Shown one piece after another: positions 29,283 to 40,082 of a stretch of 64,000 bases of DNA. The translations under genes were made by a program, and so were the position numbers. The stretch covers positions 1 to 64,000 of the forward strand of contig BNBA01000008.1 of NCBI GenBank assembly GCA_014654535.1, given 5' to 3'. Source of the DNA: Xanthomonas boreopolis. GTDB lineage: Bacteria; Pseudomonadota; Gammaproteobacteria; Xanthomonadales; Xanthomonadaceae. The notes below the pieces were generated by a model. That model was not told where the DNA came from. It searched no databases and saw only the letters and a program-made list of their open reading frames with translations. Each line of letters opens with the position of its first letter. Position 1 is the stretch's first letter.

Positions 29283-29540
29283 ATGGCACACAAAAAGGGC
29301 GTAGGCTCCTCGCGCAACGGCCGCGACTCCAACCCGAAGTACCTGGGCGTCAAGATCTACGGCGGCCAGTCCATCGAGGCCGGCAACATCATCGTGCGCC
29401 AGCGCGGCACCCAGTTCCATCCGGGCGCCGGCGTCGGCCTGGGCCGCGACCACACGCTGTTCGCGCTGGTCGACGGCACGGTGGAGTTCTCCACCAAGGG
29501 CCCGAAGAAGCGCCGCACCGTCAGCGTCGTGCAGGCCTGA
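29283..29540 (+). CDS. rpmA: 50S ribosomal protein L27
   Basis: The 85-residue protein reads [20 protein letters not shown] and [20 protein letters not shown], the L27 signature; its N-terminus reaches the peptidyl-transferase centre. AAGGAG precedes the ATG. A strong terminator follows, separating it from obgE, which in many bacteria is co-transcribed. Confidence 0.98.
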   Translation: MAHKKGVGSSRNGRDSNPKYLGVKIYGGQSIEAGNIIVRQRGTQFHPGAGVGLGRDHTLFALVDGTVEFSTKGPKKRRTVSVVQA

Positions 29541-29575
29541 GGCTTGCCGACGGGACTTCGGTCCCACCGACACGA

Positions 29576-29602
29576 AGCCCCGCTCCGGCGGGGTTTTTGT
29601 TT
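29576..29602 (+). terminator. Rho-independent terminator after rpmA
   Basis: A GCCCCGC stem, short TCCG loop and GCGGGG return are followed by TTTTTGTTT. A smaller hairpin, GGGACTTCGGTCCC, lies just upstream at 29552-29565 and resembles family B repeats. Confidence 0.9.
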
Positions 29603-29604
29603 GA

Positions 29605-30780
<1,176 letters not shown>

Positions 30781-30788
30781 CCGCCCTT

Positions 30789-30907
30789 GTAGGAGCGGCT
30801 TCAGCCGCGAAGGGGCTTTCATGCGAATCCCGCGCACGAGCGCCGCACATCCATATGCGGGGATTCAAATGGCGGAGCCTCATCGCGGCTGAAGAAGCCG
30901 CTCCTGC
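30789..30907. repeat. Dispersed palindromic repeat (family A), convergent junction
   Basis: Arms GTAGGAGCGGCTTCAGCCGC and the return CATCGCGGCTGAAGAAGCCG flank the central GCACATCCATATGCGGGGAT module. It lies between obgE and rpsT, which converge, upstream of the shared terminator at 30937. Confidence 0.8.
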
Positions 30908-30936
30908 AGGAGCCGCTGCCGCAAAAGGCGAGGCAA

Positions 30937-30966
30937 CAAAAAACCCGGCTTCCGCCGGGTTTTCTT
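30937..30966. terminator. Bidirectional Rho-independent terminator between obgE and rpsT
   Basis: ACCCGGC and GCCGGGT form a perfect stem with an A-run on the left (CAAAAAA) and a T-run on the right (TTTTCTT), so both convergent transcripts see a stem followed by a U-tract. Confidence 0.88.
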
Positions 30967-31004
30967 GTGCTGCCGGCGGCGTGGCCGCCGGATGCAGCGC
31001 CGGA

Positions 31005-31274
31005 TCAGGCCGCCTTGAGGGCCTTGATGCGGGCGGTCAGGCGGCTCTTGTGGCGAGCGGCCTTGTTCTTGTGGATCAGGCCACGGGCGCTGAAACGGTC
31101 GAGCAGGGGCTGGGCGACGGCGAAGGCGGCTTCGGCGCCGGCGGCATCGTTGGCGTCAAGGGCCTTGATCACCTTCTTGACGGCGGTGCGCAGCTGCGAA
31201 CGCTGAGCCGTGTTGCGCGCATTGCGCACGACGGTCTGCTTGGCGCGCTTCTTGGCGGACTTGATATTGGCCAC
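31005..31274 (-). CDS. rpsT: 30S ribosomal protein S20
   Basis: The 89-residue basic helical protein reads [20 protein letters not shown] and [20 protein letters not shown], the S20 signature. It binds 16S rRNA early in small-subunit assembly. It is divergent from murJ and has a good promoter at 31323-31351. It ends at the bidirectional terminator shared with obgE. Confidence 0.97.
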   Translation of the reverse strand: MANIKSAKKRAKQTVVRNARNTAQRSQLRTAVKKVIKALDANDAAGAEAAFAVAQPLLDRFSARGLIHKNKAARHKSRLTARIKALKAA

Positions 31275-31322
31275 GGTGGTGGTTTCCTGAAAAATCGGTG
31301 TGATGGAAAAAGCAAGCGCGAA

Positions 31323-31351
31323 ATTATGATCGGATCTGAAATGTACGTCAA
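31323..31351 (-). promoter_or_regulatory. Sigma-70 promoter of rpsT
   Basis: Read on the minus strand, TTGACG (31351-31346) and CATAAT (31328-31323) are separated by exactly 17 bases, 49 bases upstream of the rpsT start. Confidence 0.75.
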
Positions 31352-31375
31352 GTCAGTTGTCAAGGGGGGCCGGCC

Positions 31376-32983
31376 TTGAGCTCGTCGCGCATGTTGCGGG
31401 GGGTGCTGTCGTTCAGCAGCATGACCATGATTTCCCGCGTGCTGGGCCTGGTCCGGGACTGGTCGATCAGCTACAGCTTCGGTACCAACGCGGTCACCGA
31501 CGCGTTCTGGGTAGCCTTCCGCATCCCCAACTTCCTGCGCCGGCTGTTCGCGGAAGGCTCGTTCTCGACCGCGTTCGTGCCGGTGTTCACGGAAGTGAAG
31601 GAGACCCGCAGCCACGCCGAACTGCGCGAGCTGATGTCGCGGGTGTCCGGCACCCTGGGGGCGGCGCTGCTCGTGGTCACCGCCCTGGGGCTGCTGCTGA
31701 CGCCGCAGCTGGCCGCGCTGTTCAGCGACGGCCAGGCCGCCGATCCCCAGAAATACGAGTTGCTCAAGGACCTGCTGCGGCTGACCTTCCCGTTCCTGCT
31801 GTTCGTATCGCTCACGGCCTTGGCGGGCGGGGCGCTGAACAGCTTCCAGAAGTTCGCGTTGCCGGCGCTGACCCCGGTGATCCTCAACCTGTGCATGATC
31901 GCCGGCGCGCTGTGGCTGGCGCCGCGGTTGCAGGTGCCGATCCTGGCGATGGGCTGGGCGGTGCTGCTGGCCGGCGTGCTGCAGTTGCTGTTCCAGTTCC
32001 CGTCGCTGAAGCGGATCGACCTGCTCACGCTGCCGCGCTGGGGCTGGAACCATCCCGACGTGCGCCGGGTGATGACGCTGATGGTGCCGACCCTGTTCGG
32101 CTCGTCGATCGCCCAGATCAACCTGCTGCTGGACACGGTGATCGCCGCGCGCCTGTACGACGGTTCGCAGTCCTGGCTGTCGCAGGCGGACCGGTTCCTC
32201 GAGCTGCCGCTGGGCCTGTTCGGGGTGGCGCTGGGCACGGTGATCCTGCCGGCGCTGTCCCGGCACCACGTCAAGACCGACGGCGAAGGCTTCTCGGCGG
32301 CGCTGGACTGGGGGCTGCGCACGACCCTGCTGATCGCGGTGCCGGCGATGGTCGGGCTGATGCTGCTGGCCACGCCGCTGGTGGCGACGATGTTCCAGTA
32401 CGGCAAGTTCACCGCGTTCTCGACCCAGATGACCGCCCTGTCGGTGCTGGGATTGAGCTTCGGCCTGCCGGCCTTCGCCCTGGTCAAGGTGATCCTGCCG
32501 GCGTTCTACGCGCGCCAGGACACGCGCACGCCGGTGCGCGCGGGCGTGGTCTCGCTGGTGGCCAACATGGTGCTCAACATCGCGTTCCTGGCGCTGATCT
32601 ACCAGTTGATGGTGGCGCCGGAAGTGCGTGCGCTCGGGGTGATGGAGGCGCTCAAGCGCACGCCGGGCCTGCACCTGGCGCTGGGGCTGGCCAGCGCGCT
32701 GGCCAGCTACATCAACCTGGGGCTGCTGTGGTACTGGCTCGGCAAGGCCGGCGTGTACCAGCGCAAGCCGGGCTGGCTGCGATTCCTGCTGCGGCTGGCG
32801 GCGTCGTGCCTGGCGATGGCGGCGGTGGTCGGCGCGGGCCTGCACTGGCTGCCGGAGTTCACGGCCATGGACAAGTGGCACCGCATCGGCGGCCTGCTCG
32901 GCCTGGTGGCGGCCGGCGGCGCGGCCTACGCGCTGGCGCAGCTGGCGCTGGGTTTCCGCCCGCGCGACCTGCGCGGGCATTGA
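31376..32983 (+). CDS. murJ: Lipid II flippase MurJ
   Basis: The 535-residue polytopic protein flips lipid II across the inner membrane for peptidoglycan synthesis. It has about 14 hydrophobic helices and family motifs SSMTMISRVLGLVRDW, FRIPNFLRRLFAEGSFSTAFVPVF and PALSRHHV. The start is probably TTG 31376, eight bases after AAGGGGGG (31362-31368); the internal ATG at 31391 lacks a ribosome binding site. It heads the murJ-ribF-ileS-lspA-ispH run. Confidence 0.94.
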   Translation: MSSSRMLRGVLSFSSMTMISRVLGLVRDWSISYSFGTNAVTDAFWVAFRIPNFLRRLFAEGSFSTAFVPVFTEVKETRSHAELRELMSRVSGTLGAALLVVTALGLLLTPQLAALFSDGQAADPQKYELLKDLLRLTFPFLLFVSLTALAGGALNSFQKFALPALTPVILNLCMIAGALWLAPRLQVPILAMGWAVLLAGVLQLLFQFPSLKRIDLLTLPRWGWNHPDVRRVMTLMVPTLFGSSIAQINLLLDTVIAARLYDGSQSWLSQADRFLELPLGLFGVALGTVILPALSRHHVKTDGEGFSAALDWGLRTTLLIAVPAMVGLMLLATPLVATMFQYGKFTAFSTQMTALSVLGLSFGLPAFALVKVILPAFYARQDTRTPVRAGVVSLVANMVLNIAFLALIYQLMVAPEVRALGVMEALKRTPGLHLALGLASALASYINLGLLWYWLGKAGVYQRKPGWLRFLLRLAASCLAMAAVVGAGLHWLPEFTAMDKWHRIGGLLGLVAAGGAAYALAQLALGFRPRDLRGH

Positions 32984-33006
32984 TCGCGGGAGCGGCCGGC
33001 TATACT
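32980..33006 (+). promoter_or_regulatory. Possible promoter of ribF
   Basis: TTGATC (32980-32985) and TATACT (33001-33006) are separated by a short 15-base spacer and lie at the murJ stop, about 105 bases before the ribF ATG. The sub-optimal spacing makes this tentative. Confidence 0.35.
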
Positions 33007-33110
33007 TGAATGTGAATCCCTCACAGGAGCACGGCACATCCATGTGCCGGGCCCTTAACTATCGACCAACGAACCAAGATGGCTCCTTGCGGGCCGAATG
33101 TCCGACCGGA

Positions 33111-34160
33111 ATGAGCAGGCTTTTTAGAGACGTCGAGGGCGGGACGCTGTTCCCGCACGGAAGCGTGGTCTGCATCGGCGCCTTCGATGGCCTGCACCTG
33201 GGCCACCGCGCGCTGGTGCGCCACGCGGCCGCGCGCGCGCGCCAGCGGGGCGTGCCCGCGGTGGCGCTCAGTTTCGAGCCGCTGCCGCGCGAGTTCTTCG
33301 CCAAGGGCGAACCGCCGCCGCGCCTGACCCTGGCTCGCGCCAAGATCGAAGGCCTGCGCCGGTTCGGCGCCGATGCGGTCGGCCTGATCCGCTTCGACGG
33401 CAGGCTTTCGGCGATGAGCGCCGAGGACTTCGTGCGCCAGGTGCTGGCCAAGCGGCTGCAGGCGCAGGAAGTGTGGATCGGGCCGGAGTTCCGTTTCGGC
33501 CACAAGCGCGGCGGCGACATCGAACTGTTGCGCCGGATGGGCGGGGCGCTCGGCTTCGAGGCCGGCGAGATCGAGCCGGTGCACCAGCATGGCGAGCGCG
33601 TGTCCGCCACGCGCATCCGCGAGCTGCTGGTGGCGGGCGAGTTCGCCCATGCGGCCGACCTGCTGGGCCGGCCGTACGCGATCGGCGGGCGGGTGGTGCG
33701 CGGCCGGCAGCTCGGCCGCACGCTGGGATTCCCGACCGCCAACCTGCGCTTCCCGCATACGCCGGCGCTGGCGGGGATCTATGCCACCTGGGTGCACGGC
33801 GTGTCCGGCGATCCCGACGGGAGCCGGCCGTGGCCGTCGGTATCCAGCTTCGGCACGCGCCCGACCGTGGCCGGCGTCGAGCCGCTGCTGGAGGCCCATC
33901 TGTTCGACTACCAGGGCGACCTGTACGGCCGCCACATCGAGGTCGAGTTCGTGGCCAAGCTGCGCGACGAAGAGAAATTTTCCGGGCTGGACGCCCTGAC
34001 CGAACAGATGTATCGCGACGCCGAGCAGGCCCGCCGCATTCTCCATGCGAGTCCTTCGCAAAAGCCCGTGTATCCATGCGCGGACGCCGATGGTGCGAGT
34101 CCCTCGCAAAAGCCCGCACATCCATGTGCGGACTCTTCAATAAACGGTAGATTCCCGTGA
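33111..34160 (+). CDS. ribF: Bifunctional riboflavin kinase / FAD synthetase
   Basis: The 349-residue enzyme makes FMN and then FAD. The N-terminal adenylyltransferase has [14 protein letters not shown] (HxGH) and [10 protein letters not shown]; the C-terminal kinase has [11 protein letters not shown] and [10 protein letters not shown]. The normal end is near [11 protein letters not shown]. Beyond it lie about 40 extra residues encoded by two 48-bp repeat copies ([16 protein letters not shown], then [15 protein letters not shown]). The start at 33111 fits homology; the frame upstream crosses a repeat-like palindrome. Its stop overlaps the ileS GTG start. Confidence 0.93.
   Translation: MSRLFRDVEGGTLFPHGSVVCIGAFDGLHLGHRALVRHAAARARQRGVPAVALSFEPLPREFFAKGEPPPRLTLARAKIEGLRRFGADAVGLIRFDGRLSAMSAEDFVRQVLAKRLQAQEVWIGPEFRFGHKRGGDIELLRRMGGALGFEAGEIEPVHQHGERVSATRIRELLVAGEFAHAADLLGRPYAIGGRVVRGRQLGRTLGFPTANLRFPHTPALAGIYATWVHGVSGDPDGSRPWPSVSSFGTRPTVAGVEPLLEAHLFDYQGDLYGRHIEVEFVAKLRDEEKFSGLDALTEQMYRDAEQARRILHASPSQKPVYPCADADGASPSQKPAHPCADSSINGRFP
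34047..34136 (+). repeat. Tandem pair of a dispersed repeat inside the 3' end of ribF
   Basis: Two copies (34047 and 34095 onward, 48 bases apart) share GCGAGTCC, TCGCAAAAGCCCG and an ATCCATG-GCGGAC palindrome. The core GCACATCCATGTGC is the same inner module found in family A repeats at 2937, 7513, 30844 and 43141, and in 33030-33050 before ribF. Confidence 0.85.
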
Positions 34161-36988
34161 CTCAAGACTACAAGACCACCCTCCACCTGCCCGCGACGGA
34201 TTTCCCGATGCGCGGCGACCTGCCCAAGCGCGAGCCGGGCATCCTGGAGCGCTGGGAGAGCGAGGGGCTGTACGCGCGGCTGCGCGAGAACGCCAAGGGC
34301 CGGCCGCTGTTCGTACTGCACGACGGCCCGCCGTACGCCAACGGCGCGATCCACCTCGGCCATGCGGTCAACAAGATCCTCAAGGACATCATCGTCAAGT
34401 CGAAGTACCTGGCCGGCTTCGACGCGCCGTACATCCCGGGCTGGGACTGCCACGGCCTGCCGATCGAGATCGCGATCGAGAAGAAGTACGGCAAGGTCGG
34501 CGTGAAGCTGGACGCCACCGAGTTCCGCCAGAAGTGCCGCGAATACGCCGCCGAGCAGATCGACCTGCAGCGCCGCGACTTCAAGCGCCTGGGCGTGATC
34601 GGCGACTGGGACAACCCGTACAAGTCGCTGGATTTCCGCTTCGAGGCCAACGAGATCCGCGCGCTGGCCAAGGTGGTCGACAACGGCCACCTGACCCGTG
34701 GCGTGAAGCCGGTGCACTGGTGCTTCGATTGCGGCTCGGCGCTGGCCGAGGCCGAGATCGAGTACGCCGACAAGGTCTCGCCCACCGTCGACATCGCCTA
34801 TCCGGCGCGCGATCCGGCCGCGCTGGCGGCGAAGTTCGGGGTGGTGCTGCCGGAAGGCGTCGAGGTCGCGGTGCCGATCTGGACCACCACGCCGTGGACG
34901 CTGCCGGCCTCGCTGGCGGTGACGCTGGGCGCGGAGCTGGACTACGTGCTGGTCGAAGGTCCGGCGCGCGACGGCAAGCCGCGCTGGCTGGTGCTGGCCA
35001 GCGCCCTGGCGGCCAAGGCGCTGCAGCGCTACGGCGTCGCCGGCGAGATCGTGCATGGCCATGCCAAGGGCGCCGCGCTGGAGAACCTGCTGCTGGCGCA
35101 CCCGGCCTACGCCGAACGCGACATCCCGCTGCTGCTGGGCGAGCACGTCTCCGACGAGGACGGCACCGGCGCCGTGCACACCGCGCCCGGCCACGGCCAG
35201 GAGGACTACCAGGTCTCGCGCCAGTACGGGCTGATCGATCGCTATGCCGCCGCGCAGATCAATCCGGTCGACGGCCGCGGCGTGTACCTGCCCTCGACCC
35301 CGGCGTTCAACGGCGTCGAGCTGGCCGGGCTGCACATCTGGAAGGCCAACGACGCCATCATCGAGGCCCTGCGCGGCAACGGCACGCTGCTGTCGGCCGG
35401 CAAGATGGAGCACAGCTACCCGCACTGCTGGCGCCACAAGACCCCGATCGCGTTCCGCGCCACCCCGCAGTGGTTCATCTCGATGGAGCAGGCCAACCTG
35501 CGCGCCGACGCGCTCAAGGCGATCGAGGGCGTGAAGTGGTACCCGGAATGGGGCCAGGCGCGCATCGCCGGCATGGTCGAGGGCCGCCCGGACTGGACGA
35601 TCTCGCGCCAGCGCACCTGGGGCGTGCCGATCGCGCTGTTCGTGCATCGCGAGACCGGCGAGCCGCATCCGCGCAGCGTCGAGCTGATGCGCCAGGTCGC
35701 CGACAAGGTGGAGCAGGGCGGCGTCGATGCGTGGTACGCGCTGGACCCGGCCGAGCTGCTCGGCGCCGAGGCCGGCGAGTACGAGAAGATCACCGACATC
35801 CTCGACGTCTGGTTCGATTCCGGCGTCACCCACGACGCGGTGCTGCCCGACCGCGGCCTGCCCAAGCCGGCCGACCTGTACCTGGAAGGCTCGGACCAGC
35901 ACCGCGGCTGGTTCCAGTCCTCGCTGCTGAGCGGCGTGGCGATCGACAAGGCGGCGCCGTACCGGCAGTGCCTGACCCACGGCTTCACCGTCGACGAGCA
36001 CGGCCGCAAGATGTCCAAGTCGCTCGGCAACGGCATCGAGCCGCAGGACATCATGAAGACGCTGGGCGCGGACATCCTGCGCCTGTGGATCGCCTCGGCC
36101 GACTACAGCAACGAGATGTCGCTGTCGCAGGAGATCCTCAAGCGCAACGCCGACGCCTACCGCCGCATCCGCAATACCGCGCGCTTCCTGCTCGGCAACC
36201 TGGCCGGCTTCGACCCGGCCGCGCACCTGCGCCCGCTCGCGGACATGGTCGCGCTGGACCGCTGGATCGTGCACCGCGCCTGGGAGGTGCAGGAGAAGAT
36301 CAAGGCCGCCTACGAGCGCTACGATTTCGCCACCATCGTGCAGGCGCTGCTGAACTTCTGCAGCGTGGACCTGGGGTCGCTGTACCTGGACGTGACCAAG
36401 GACCGCCTGTACACGATGGCCGAGGACTCGCGCGGCCGGCGTTCGGCGCAGAGCGCCATGTACCGCGTGGCCGAGGCGTTCGTGCGCTGGATCGCGCCGG
36501 TGCTGAGCTTCACGGCAGACGAGCTGTGGGGTTACCTGCCCGGCGAGCGCAAGGCCAACGTGCTGTTCGAGACCTGGTACGACGGCCTGGCCCCGCTGCC
36601 GGCCGATGCCGAGCTGAACGCGGCCGATTTCGACAGGCTGCTGGCGCTGCGCGAGCAGGTCGCCAAGGTGCTCGAGCCGATGCGCGCCAACGGCGCGATC
36701 GGCGCGGCGCTGGAAGCGGAGATTACCGTCGCCGCCGACGCGGTCAGCGCCGCGCGCTGGCAGCCGCTGGCCGACGAACTGCGTTTCCTGTTCATCAGCG
36801 GCGACGTGGTGGTCGCGCCGGCCAGCACCGACGGCATCTTCGTCAGCGCGCAGCCCACGAACAAGCCGAAGTGCGTGCGCTGCTGGCACCACCGCGCGGA
36901 CGTCGGCGCCGACCCGGGGCATCCGGAGCTGTGCGGGCGCTGCGCGAGCAACGTCGAAGGCCCCGGCGAAGACCGGCGTTGGTTCTGA
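34157..36988 (+). CDS. ileS: Isoleucyl-tRNA synthetase
   Basis: The 943-residue class I synthetase charges tRNA-Ile. It has the HIGH motif ([11 protein letters not shown]), the editing domain region ([17 protein letters not shown]), KMSKS ([11 protein letters not shown]) and the C-terminal zinc cluster CVRCWHH...LCGRCASN. Length matches bacterial type enzymes (about 940). Translation starts at GTG 34157, overlapping the ribF TGA (GTGA), which implies coupling. Confidence 0.97.
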   Translation: MTQDYKTTLHLPATDFPMRGDLPKREPGILERWESEGLYARLRENAKGRPLFVLHDGPPYANGAIHLGHAVNKILKDIIVKSKYLAGFDAPYIPGWDCHGLPIEIAIEKKYGKVGVKLDATEFRQKCREYAAEQIDLQRRDFKRLGVIGDWDNPYKSLDFRFEANEIRALAKVVDNGHLTRGVKPVHWCFDCGSALAEAEIEYADKVSPTVDIAYPARDPAALAAKFGVVLPEGVEVAVPIWTTTPWTLPASLAVTLGAELDYVLVEGPARDGKPRWLVLASALAAKALQRYGVAGEIVHGHAKGAALENLLLAHPAYAERDIPLLLGEHVSDEDGTGAVHTAPGHGQEDYQVSRQYGLIDRYAAAQINPVDGRGVYLPSTPAFNGVELAGLHIWKANDAIIEALRGNGTLLSAGKMEHSYPHCWRHKTPIAFRATPQWFISMEQANLRADALKAIEGVKWYPEWGQARIAGMVEGRPDWTISRQRTWGVPIALFVHRETGEPHPRSVELMRQVADKVEQGGVDAWYALDPAELLGAEAGEYEKITDILDVWFDSGVTHDAVLPDRGLPKPADLYLEGSDQHRGWFQSSLLSGVAIDKAAPYRQCLTHGFTVDEHGRKMSKSLGNGIEPQDIMKTLGADILRLWIASADYSNEMSLSQEILKRNADAYRRIRNTARFLLGNLAGFDPAAHLRPLADMVALDRWIVHRAWEVQEKIKAAYERYDFATIVQALLNFCSVDLGSLYLDVTKDRLYTMAEDSRGRRSAQSAMYRVAEAFVRWIAPVLSFTADELWGYLPGERKANVLFETWYDGLAPLPADAELNAADFDRLLALREQVAKVLEPMRANGAIGAALEAEITVAADAVSAARWQPLADELRFLFISGDVVVAPASTDGIFVSAQPTNKPKCVRCWHHRADVGADPGHPELCGRCASNVEGPGEDRRWF

Positions 36989-36994
36989 CCTGCT

Positions 36995-37148
36995 TTTCCC
37001 TTCTCCCGCCCGCGGGAATCTTGTCCTTTCCTTCTCCCGCAGGCGGGAGAAGGGGCGCAAGGCGCCGGATGAGGGCGCTCGACGGCGCCCCCGGCTCTGA
37101 CTACCCTCATCCGCCCTCCGGGCGCCTTCTCCCGCCGACGGGAGAAGG
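36995..37148. repeat. Family C TTCTCCCGC repeats, inverted pair between ileS and lspA
   Basis: Three copies occur: a partial one at 36995-37017, a full one at 37027-37076 with its GGCGCAAGGCGCCGGATGAG tail, and an inverted one at 37102-37148 beginning CCCTCATCCGCCCTCCGGGC. The two full copies face each other and could form a long stem in the ileS-lspA transcript. Confidence 0.82.
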
Positions 37149-37165
37149 AACAGCAAGGTGATTCC

Positions 37166-37669
37166 ATGACCGCACGACCCAAACCCGATGCCCTGATCTG
37201 GCTGCTGCTGTCTGCGGCGATCATCGGCCTGGACCAGTGGAGCAAGGCCTGGGTGCTGTCCAGCCTGCCCGAATTCACGCCGGTCCCGGTGATCGACGGG
37301 TTCTGGAACTGGTACCGCACCTACAACACCGGCGCGGCGTTCAGTTTCCTCAGTGACGCCGGCGGCTGGCAGCTCTGGTTCTTCACGCTGCTGGCGGTGG
37401 GCATCAGCGGCTTGATGGCGGTGTGGCTGGCGCGGACCCCGCGCGGCGACTGGCGCAGCGCGCTGCCGTACGCGCTGGTGATCGGTGGGGCGATCGGCAA
37501 CGTGATCGACCGGCTGGTACACGGCCACGTCGTGGATTTCATCCAGTGGTACGTCGGCGACCACTACTGGCCGTCGTTCAACGTGGCCGACTCGGCGATC
37601 GTCGCAGGCGCCGTGGGAATCGTGCTGTCCGGGCTGTTCGACGGCAAGCGCAAGCAAAAAGCGGGATAA
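37166..37669 (+). CDS. lspA: Lipoprotein signal peptidase
   Basis: The 167-residue inner-membrane aspartic protease cleaves prolipoprotein signal peptides. It has four hydrophobic helices, the NTGAAFSFL motif, and the catalytic Asp regions GNVIDRL and FNVADSAI. It sits between ileS and ispH, its usual neighbours. A family C repeat pair separates it from ileS. Confidence 0.96.
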   Translation: MTARPKPDALIWLLLSAAIIGLDQWSKAWVLSSLPEFTPVPVIDGFWNWYRTYNTGAAFSFLSDAGGWQLWFFTLLAVGISGLMAVWLARTPRGDWRSALPYALVIGGAIGNVIDRLVHGHVVDFIQWYVGDHYWPSFNVADSAIVAGAVGIVLSGLFDGKRKQKAG

Positions 37670-37724
37670 TGCCGGGCCAACCCTGCTGAAGATCCGGCCC
37701 GCCGTGGCCGGGCCCGCCGAACCT

Positions 37725-38675
37725 ATGGACGTCCTGCTCGCCAATCCCCGTGGCTTCTGCGCCGGCGTCGACCGCGCGATCGAGATCGTCAAGCGCGCGA
37801 TCGAGACGCTGGGCGCGCCGATCTACGTGCGCCACGAGGTGGTGCACAACCGCTTCGTGGTCGACGACCTCAAGCAGCGCGGGGCGATCTTCGTCGAAGA
37901 ACTGGACGAGGTGCCCGACGGCAACACGGTCATCTTCAGCGCGCACGGGGTCTCGCAGGCGGTGCGCAGCGAGGCCGAGCGGCGCGGGTTGAAGGTGTTC
38001 GACGCGACCTGCCCGCTGGTCACCAAGGTGCACCTGGAAGTGGCCCGGCACTGCCGCGCCGGGCGCGACGTGGTGCTGATCGGGCATGCCGGCCACCCGG
38101 AGGTGGAGGGCACGATGGGCCAGTGGAACCGCGAGGCGGGCGCCGGACGCATCTACCTGGTCGAGGATATCGACGACGTCGCCGCGCTGGACGTGGCGCA
38201 GCCGGAGAACTTGGCCTACACGACCCAGACCACGCTGTCGGTGGACGACACCCGCGGCATCATCGAGGCGCTGCGCGAGCGCTTCCCGGCGATGCAGGGG
38301 CCGAAGAACGACGACATCTGCTACGCCACCCAGAACCGTCAGGACGCGGTGCGCGAGCTGTCGCAGCAGTGCGACCTGGTGCTGGTGGTCGGCTCGCCGA
38401 ACAGCTCCAACTCCAACCGGCTGGCCGAGCTGGCCCGCCGCGAGGGCGTGGAGGCCTACCTGATCGACGGCGCGCAGGAGATCGATCCGGCCTGGGTCGC
38501 CGGCAAGCGGCGGGTCGGCCTGACCGCGGGCGCGTCCGCGCCGCAGGTGCTGGTCGACGGCGTGATCGCCCGCTTGCGCGAACTCGGCGCGGGCAACGTG
38601 TCCGAACTGGCCGGCGAACCCGAATCGATGGTGTTCGCGCTGCCCAAGGAACTGCGGCTGCAGCTGGTCGGGTAA
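37725..38675 (+). CDS. ispH: 4-hydroxy-3-methylbut-2-enyl diphosphate reductase
   Basis: The 316-residue iron-sulfur enzyme is the last step of the MEP isoprenoid pathway, making IPP and DMAPP. The three cluster cysteines are visible in [23 protein letters not shown] and [20 protein letters not shown] and [11 protein letters not shown] are substrate-site motifs. The ATG at 37725 begins [10 protein letters not shown] as in the family. It ends the essential-gene run. Confidence 0.96.
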   Translation: MDVLLANPRGFCAGVDRAIEIVKRAIETLGAPIYVRHEVVHNRFVVDDLKQRGAIFVEELDEVPDGNTVIFSAHGVSQAVRSEAERRGLKVFDATCPLVTKVHLEVARHCRAGRDVVLIGHAGHPEVEGTMGQWNREAGAGRIYLVEDIDDVAALDVAQPENLAYTTQTTLSVDDTRGIIEALRERFPAMQGPKNDDICYATQNRQDAVRELSQQCDLVLVVGSPNSSNSNRLAELARREGVEAYLIDGAQEIDPAWVAGKRRVGLTAGASAPQVLVDGVIARLRELGAGNVSELAGEPESMVFALPKELRLQLVG

Positions 38676-38735
38676 CCGTCCGCCCGCGGCGAAGTGGCGG
38701 GGCCGTCCCGCTCCGTCGTGCGCGGTCCCGGGCGA

Positions 38736-38765
38736 TTGACCGACCCCGGCGCGAGCGCCTAGAAT
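38736..38765 (+). promoter_or_regulatory. Sigma-70 promoter of tRNA-Thr
   Basis: TTGACC (38736-38741) and TAGAAT (38760-38765) with an 18-base spacer lie 10 bases before the mature tRNA 5' end, so transcription should start at or very near it. Confidence 0.8.
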
Positions 38766-38775
38766 TCGCGGCTCG

Positions 38776-38851
38776 GCCGGAATAGCTCAGTTGGTAGAGC
38801 GGCGCATTCGTAATGCGTAGGTCGCAGGTTCGACTCCTGTTTCCGGCACCA
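38776..38851 (+). tRNA. tRNA-Thr (CGT anticodon)
   Basis: The cloverleaf is complete. The acceptor stem GCCGGAA pairs with TTCCGGC; the D arm contains AGCTCAGTTGGTAGAGC; the anticodon loop is TTCGTAA, giving anticodon CGT (reads ACG); the T arm is CAGGTTCGACTCCTG. Discriminator A and an encoded CCA end the gene. It has its own promoter and a strong terminator hairpin downstream. Confidence 0.97.
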
Positions 38852-38860
38852 CTCCAGCAC

Positions 38861-38895
38861 CGGGCCGTCCGCATCGCGGACGGCCCGTTTGCTTT
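38861..38895 (+). terminator. Rho-independent terminator after tRNA-Thr
   Basis: A perfect 12-bp stem CGGGCCGTCCGC / GCGGACGGCCCG with an ATC loop is followed by TTTGCTTT. Confidence 0.9.
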
Positions 38896-39137
38896 GTGGC
38901 ATGCGCGTTGCGCGCGCGCCGCCGCATCTGTGCGGCAATATGTCGCAGCCTGTTGCGCGGCTTTGGTTGAGCCGAATCATTGTCAACCGCTTTCGTGCGG
39001 TTGCAGCACGCAATAAAATTGCCCTGTTAACCCACGTCCAAGTCGGGCCATTCGCTCCGTGCGGGCCGGATGCAACATCCGGTGCGTCCCGTCGAGGCCG
39101 GACGGGGGTTGGCGCCCCCTCGCAATTGGATCGACCG

Positions 39138-40082
39138 ATGATTCCGTTGAAACTCCCCGGGCGTGTACTTCGTCCAGGCCTGCTGCTGCCGTCGTTGCTT
39201 CTGCTGCTGACGGGTTGCAACTCGGCCATCCTCAATCCCAAGGGCCAGGTCGGCCAGGATGAGAAGACCCTGCTGATCACCGCCGTGGTGCTGATGCTGC
39301 TGGTCGTCGTCCCGGTGATCGTGATGACCATCGCGTTCGCCTGGAAGTACCGGGCCTCCAACACCAAGGCGCGCTACGAGCCGAACTGGTCGCACTCCAC
39401 GGCGATCGAGGTGGTGGTCTGGTCGATCCCGTGCCTGATCATCCTGGTGCTGGCGGTGCTGACCTGGCGCTCGTCGCATGCGCTGGACCCGTACAGGCCG
39501 CTGCAGTCGGACGTCAAGCCGATCACGATCGAAGCGGTCGCGATGGACTGGAAGTGGCTGTTCATCTATCCGGAGCAGGGCATCGCGACGGTCAACGAGA
39601 TCGCCTTCCCGGTCGACACGCCGATCAACTTCAAGATCACCTCCGACACGGTGATGAACTCGTTCTTCATCCCGCACCTGGGCACGCAGATCTACGCGAT
39701 GGCCGGCATGGAGACCAAGCTGCACCTGATCGCGAACGAGCCGGGCGACTTCCCGGGCATCTCGGCGAACTACAGCGGTCACGGCTTCTCGAAGATGAAC
39801 TTCGTCGCCCGCGCCACGCCCGACCAGGCCGGCTTCGACGCCTGGGTCGCCAAGGTCAAGGCCGCGCCGCAGTCGCTGCAGGCCGCCGAGTACCAGGCGC
39901 TGGCGGCCAACCGCAACGACAAGAGCGACTACCCGGTCACCTACTACTCGTCGGTGCAGGACGGCATGTTCAAGTCGCTGATCGACAAATACATGATGGG
40001 CAAGGGCCACCGCATGGAAGGCCATGACCATCAGGCGATGGCCGCCGAGCCGGTCGCCATGTGCACCTCCGGAGGCAAGTGA
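39138..40082 (+). CDS. cyoA: Cytochrome bo3-type quinol oxidase subunit II
   Basis: The 314-residue subunit has a lipoprotein signal ([10 protein letters not shown], lipidation Cys near residue 25), two transmembrane helices and a periplasmic cupredoxin domain. The copper-binding cysteines of cytochrome c oxidase CuA are absent ([20 protein letters not shown] to FSKMNF), which identifies a quinol oxidase. The C-terminus is His/Met-rich. The start at 39138 gives the lipoprotein signal directly. It begins the cyoABCD operon with one-base overlaps. Confidence 0.94.
   Translation: MIPLKLPGRVLRPGLLLPSLLLLLTGCNSAILNPKGQVGQDEKTLLITAVVLMLLVVVPVIVMTIAFAWKYRASNTKARYEPNWSHSTAIEVVVWSIPCLIILVLAVLTWRSSHALDPYRPLQSDVKPITIEAVAMDWKWLFIYPEQGIATVNEIAFPVDTPINFKITSDTVMNSFFIPHLGTQIYAMAGMETKLHLIANEPGDFPGISANYSGHGFSKMNFVARATPDQAGFDAWVAKVKAAPQSLQAAEYQALAANRNDKSDYPVTYYSSVQDGMFKSLIDKYMMGKGHRMEGHDHQAMAAEPVAMCTSGGK

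Noticed and set aside
33908..37792. A 1294-codon minus-strand frame over ileS and lspA
   Set aside because: It is a shadow of ileS; composition is Arg/His/Leu/Val-rich without any domain.
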